A DNA stretch of 7,588 bases, taken from the NCBI GenBank assembly GCA_020434465.1, contig JAGRAS010000070.1, positions 1 to 7,588 of the forward strand. Direction: 5' to 3'. A program made the translations under genes and the position numbers. Positions 6,450-7,588 of this stretch are shown here, in pieces. Positions within the stretch are counted from its first letter, which is position 1. Each line of letters opens with the position of its first letter. Under the pieces are notes generated by a model. The model was not told where the DNA came from, did not search any database, and saw only the letters and a program-made list of their open reading frames with translations. The DNA is from Bdellovibrionales bacterium (lineage in GTDB: Bacteria; Bdellovibrionota; UBA2361; JAGRAS01).

Positions 6450-7253
6450 ATGCTTAATGTAAATCCAAATCCAAACTTTTCTGGCATTGAAAATCAACTT
6501 AGAAATTGTACCGCTAAAGTAAATCCTGAGTTCAAATTAAACGAATCGAGTTGTGCAGGTAAGGATAGCACCTGCAAGAGCTGGAGCGTTATGGGTGAAT
6601 ATCATAAGTTAAGATCCGGAGTAGGTTTTGAAATTATAAAAGATAAAGAAAAGTTTGTGTTTTATGTGTTTCCGACATGTGGATCCTATACAGAGTTTTT
6701 TGAACTTGATTCTTTACAAACCACTAATCTAGATGAAGCTCTAGCGAGATTTGAGCTTTATCTTAGCTTTTTAAATTCAGGTGAAATTTTAGAAGAATAT
6801 TTACCTTTTCAAAATATTTGGCGTAAAAAGTACGGAACAGACAAAGCCCCTGAAGAATTAGAAGATGAAGGAAGCTTGTTTATTGATATCTCATGTTGGG
6901 AATTAAAAATAAAAAACGAAGCAATAAAAATAACTGAAAATCTTTTGCTTAACGGAATTACAACAGTAAAAACTATTTCAATTGAATATAAAAATTCTAC
7001 AACTGGATTTTTTGAAAAGCTTTTAATACGAGATGGGGAGATTACTTCTCAAGCAGAGGCTGAATTTTCACGCCCCGTTGAATATGATCAACGATTGTGT
7101 GAAATGTTAAATACCCCCTTTGAAGAATTGACCTCTTTTAGTTTTCCTTCAGTTGGTGAAGTAGATAGTGATTGTGTAAATATTAAAAGATTCAAACCTC
7201 AGTTAAGAAATCATCCTTTAAAAAATGAAATGTTATGTCTGCTTGAAGATTAG
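6450..7253 (+). CDS. Uncharacterised 267-residue protein, paralogue 2 of a tandem pair
   Basis: This is a divergent paralogue of the preceding protein, of unknown function. Matches run collinearly: NFSGIENQLR (9-18) with GFSLIEERLR; SWSVMG (44-49) with NWAVVG; EKFVFYVFPTCGSYTEFFELDSLQTTNLDEALARF with its counterpart; QNIWRK (121-126) with QNVWKK; CWELK (149-153) with KWELR; TTGFFEK with ETGFSET; and NIKRFKPQLRNHPLKNEMLCLLED with the other C-terminus. It carries extra cysteines that the neighbour lacks, notably C35 and C42 spaced CX6C, besides C20, C149, C217, C242 and C263. No signal peptide or membrane segment is visible, so structural disulfides are not expected; metal binding is only a possibility. 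An AGGAAGG site (6439-6445) precedes the ATG by 4 nt, 14 nt after the previous stop. It ends 3 bp from the convergent CBS gene. Confidence 0.85.
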   Translation: MLNVNPNPNFSGIENQLRNCTAKVNPEFKLNESSCAGKDSTCKSWSVMGEYHKLRSGVGFEIIKDKEKFVFYVFPTCGSYTEFFELDSLQTTNLDEALARFELYLSFLNSGEILEEYLPFQNIWRKKYGTDKAPEELEDEGSLFIDISCWELKIKNEAIKITENLLLNGITTVKTISIEYKNSTTGFFEKLLIRDGEITSQAEAEFSRPVEYDQRLCEMLNTPFEELTSFSFPSVGEVDSDCVNIKRFKPQLRNHPLKNEMLCLLED

Positions 7254-7256
7254 TCT

Positions 7257-7588
7257 CTAAGAATTGCTATCTAAAGATAAAACTTCGTCCATAAAAGTAC
7301 TTACAATGTAATCCATCATATCCCGCACAGATACAATCCCAATTGCCATGCCATCTGGATCTGTTATTGGCAAGTGTCTAAAACCTCCATGTGCCATAAT
7401 ACTTAAGCCAAATGCAATTGGGCTATCCGGCGCTATAGTTAGTGGATCTTTAGTCATAAAATCTGAAATTTTTGCTGTGTTTTCATCTATCCCACGATTA
7501 TAAACTTTCGTTAAGTAGTCACGTTCGCTAAAAATTCCGAGTAAGATATCGTTTGAGTCACAAACAAGTACGCACCCCACATTATTAT
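7257..7588 (-). CDS. CBS-domain protein, C-terminal part (runs off right edge)
   Basis: The minus-strand reading frame is open from the window edge to a TAG at 7257-7259, giving 109 residues of a longer protein. The GTG at 7580 is not a convincing start, because the frame stays open to the edge and the sequence there is already inside a CBS motif. Visible are the end of one CBS motif (GCVLVCDSNDILLGIFSERDYLTKV) and a full second one, from ISDFMTKDPLTIAPDSPIAFGLSIM through GGFRHLPI to IGIVSVRDMMDYIV. Together they would form a Bateman module, which in this family usually binds adenine nucleotides. Whether an enzyme, channel or other domain precedes the pair cannot be seen; stand-alone paired-CBS proteins of about 140-160 residues with this C-terminus are common. 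It converges on the paralogue gene with 3 bp between stops. Confidence 0.92.
   Translation of the reverse strand, partial: NNVGCVLVCDSNDILLGIFSERDYLTKVYNRGIDENTAKISDFMTKDPLTIAPDSPIAFGLSIMAHGGFRHLPITDPDGMAIGIVSVRDMMDYIVSTFMDEVLSLDSNS

Noticed and set aside
5617..7253. The adjacent pair as a toxin-antitoxin module
   Set aside because: The two proteins are similar in size (about 270 residues), are paralogous to each other and show no toxin, nuclease or DNA-binding motif.
4157..7253. HerA-type ATPase locus as an antiviral defence system
   Set aside because: Defence HerA systems pair with Sir2, NurA-like nuclease or similar effectors. None is visible, and the ATPase matches the widespread YjgR housekeeping-type branch.
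7257..7580. CBS protein as a complete 107-residue gene starting at GTG 7580
   Set aside because: The frame stays open to the window edge and the residues at that point are already inside the first CBS motif, so the gene is truncated by the window and not short.

Overview
The window comes from an AT-rich (roughly one-third G+C by eye) Gram-negative bacterium. The Gram-negative call rests on a complete tripartite efflux gene set that includes an outer-membrane lipoprotein channel. A close relative of the proteobacterial YjgR ATPase makes a proteobacterium or a neighbouring phylum likely. No rRNA, tRNA or mobile gene is present to fix the taxon.

Positions 1-3907 hold a minus-strand operon, read right to left: a TetR-family regulator, a NodT-type outer-membrane efflux lipoprotein, a membrane-fusion (periplasmic adaptor) protein and the first 217 codons of an RND permease, which runs off the left edge. 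The genes overlap by 8 and 4 nt and are then separated by 10 nt, so they are almost certainly co-transcribed. A perfect 8-2-8 inverted repeat sits at the predicted start of transcription in front of the regulator and overlaps its -10 box. This is the layout expected for an autorepressed efflux operon.

Positions 3908-4156 are a 249-bp divergent intergenic region. It holds the minus-strand promoter/operator, a short direct repeat, a possible plus-strand -10 box and a second perfect palindrome (14 bp) just upstream of the plus-strand genes.

Positions 4157-7253 hold three plus-strand genes spaced 20 and 14 nt apart: a YjgR/DUF853 HerA-like ATPase followed by two proteins of about 270 residues that I cannot assign to a family. 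The two unknown proteins are clearly divergent paralogues of each other. They are the least explained content of the window, and their link to the ATPase is the most interesting lead, although their function is unknown.

Positions 7257-7588 hold the C-terminal part of a CBS-domain protein on the minus strand. It converges on the last paralogue with only 3 bp between the stop codons and continues beyond the right edge.
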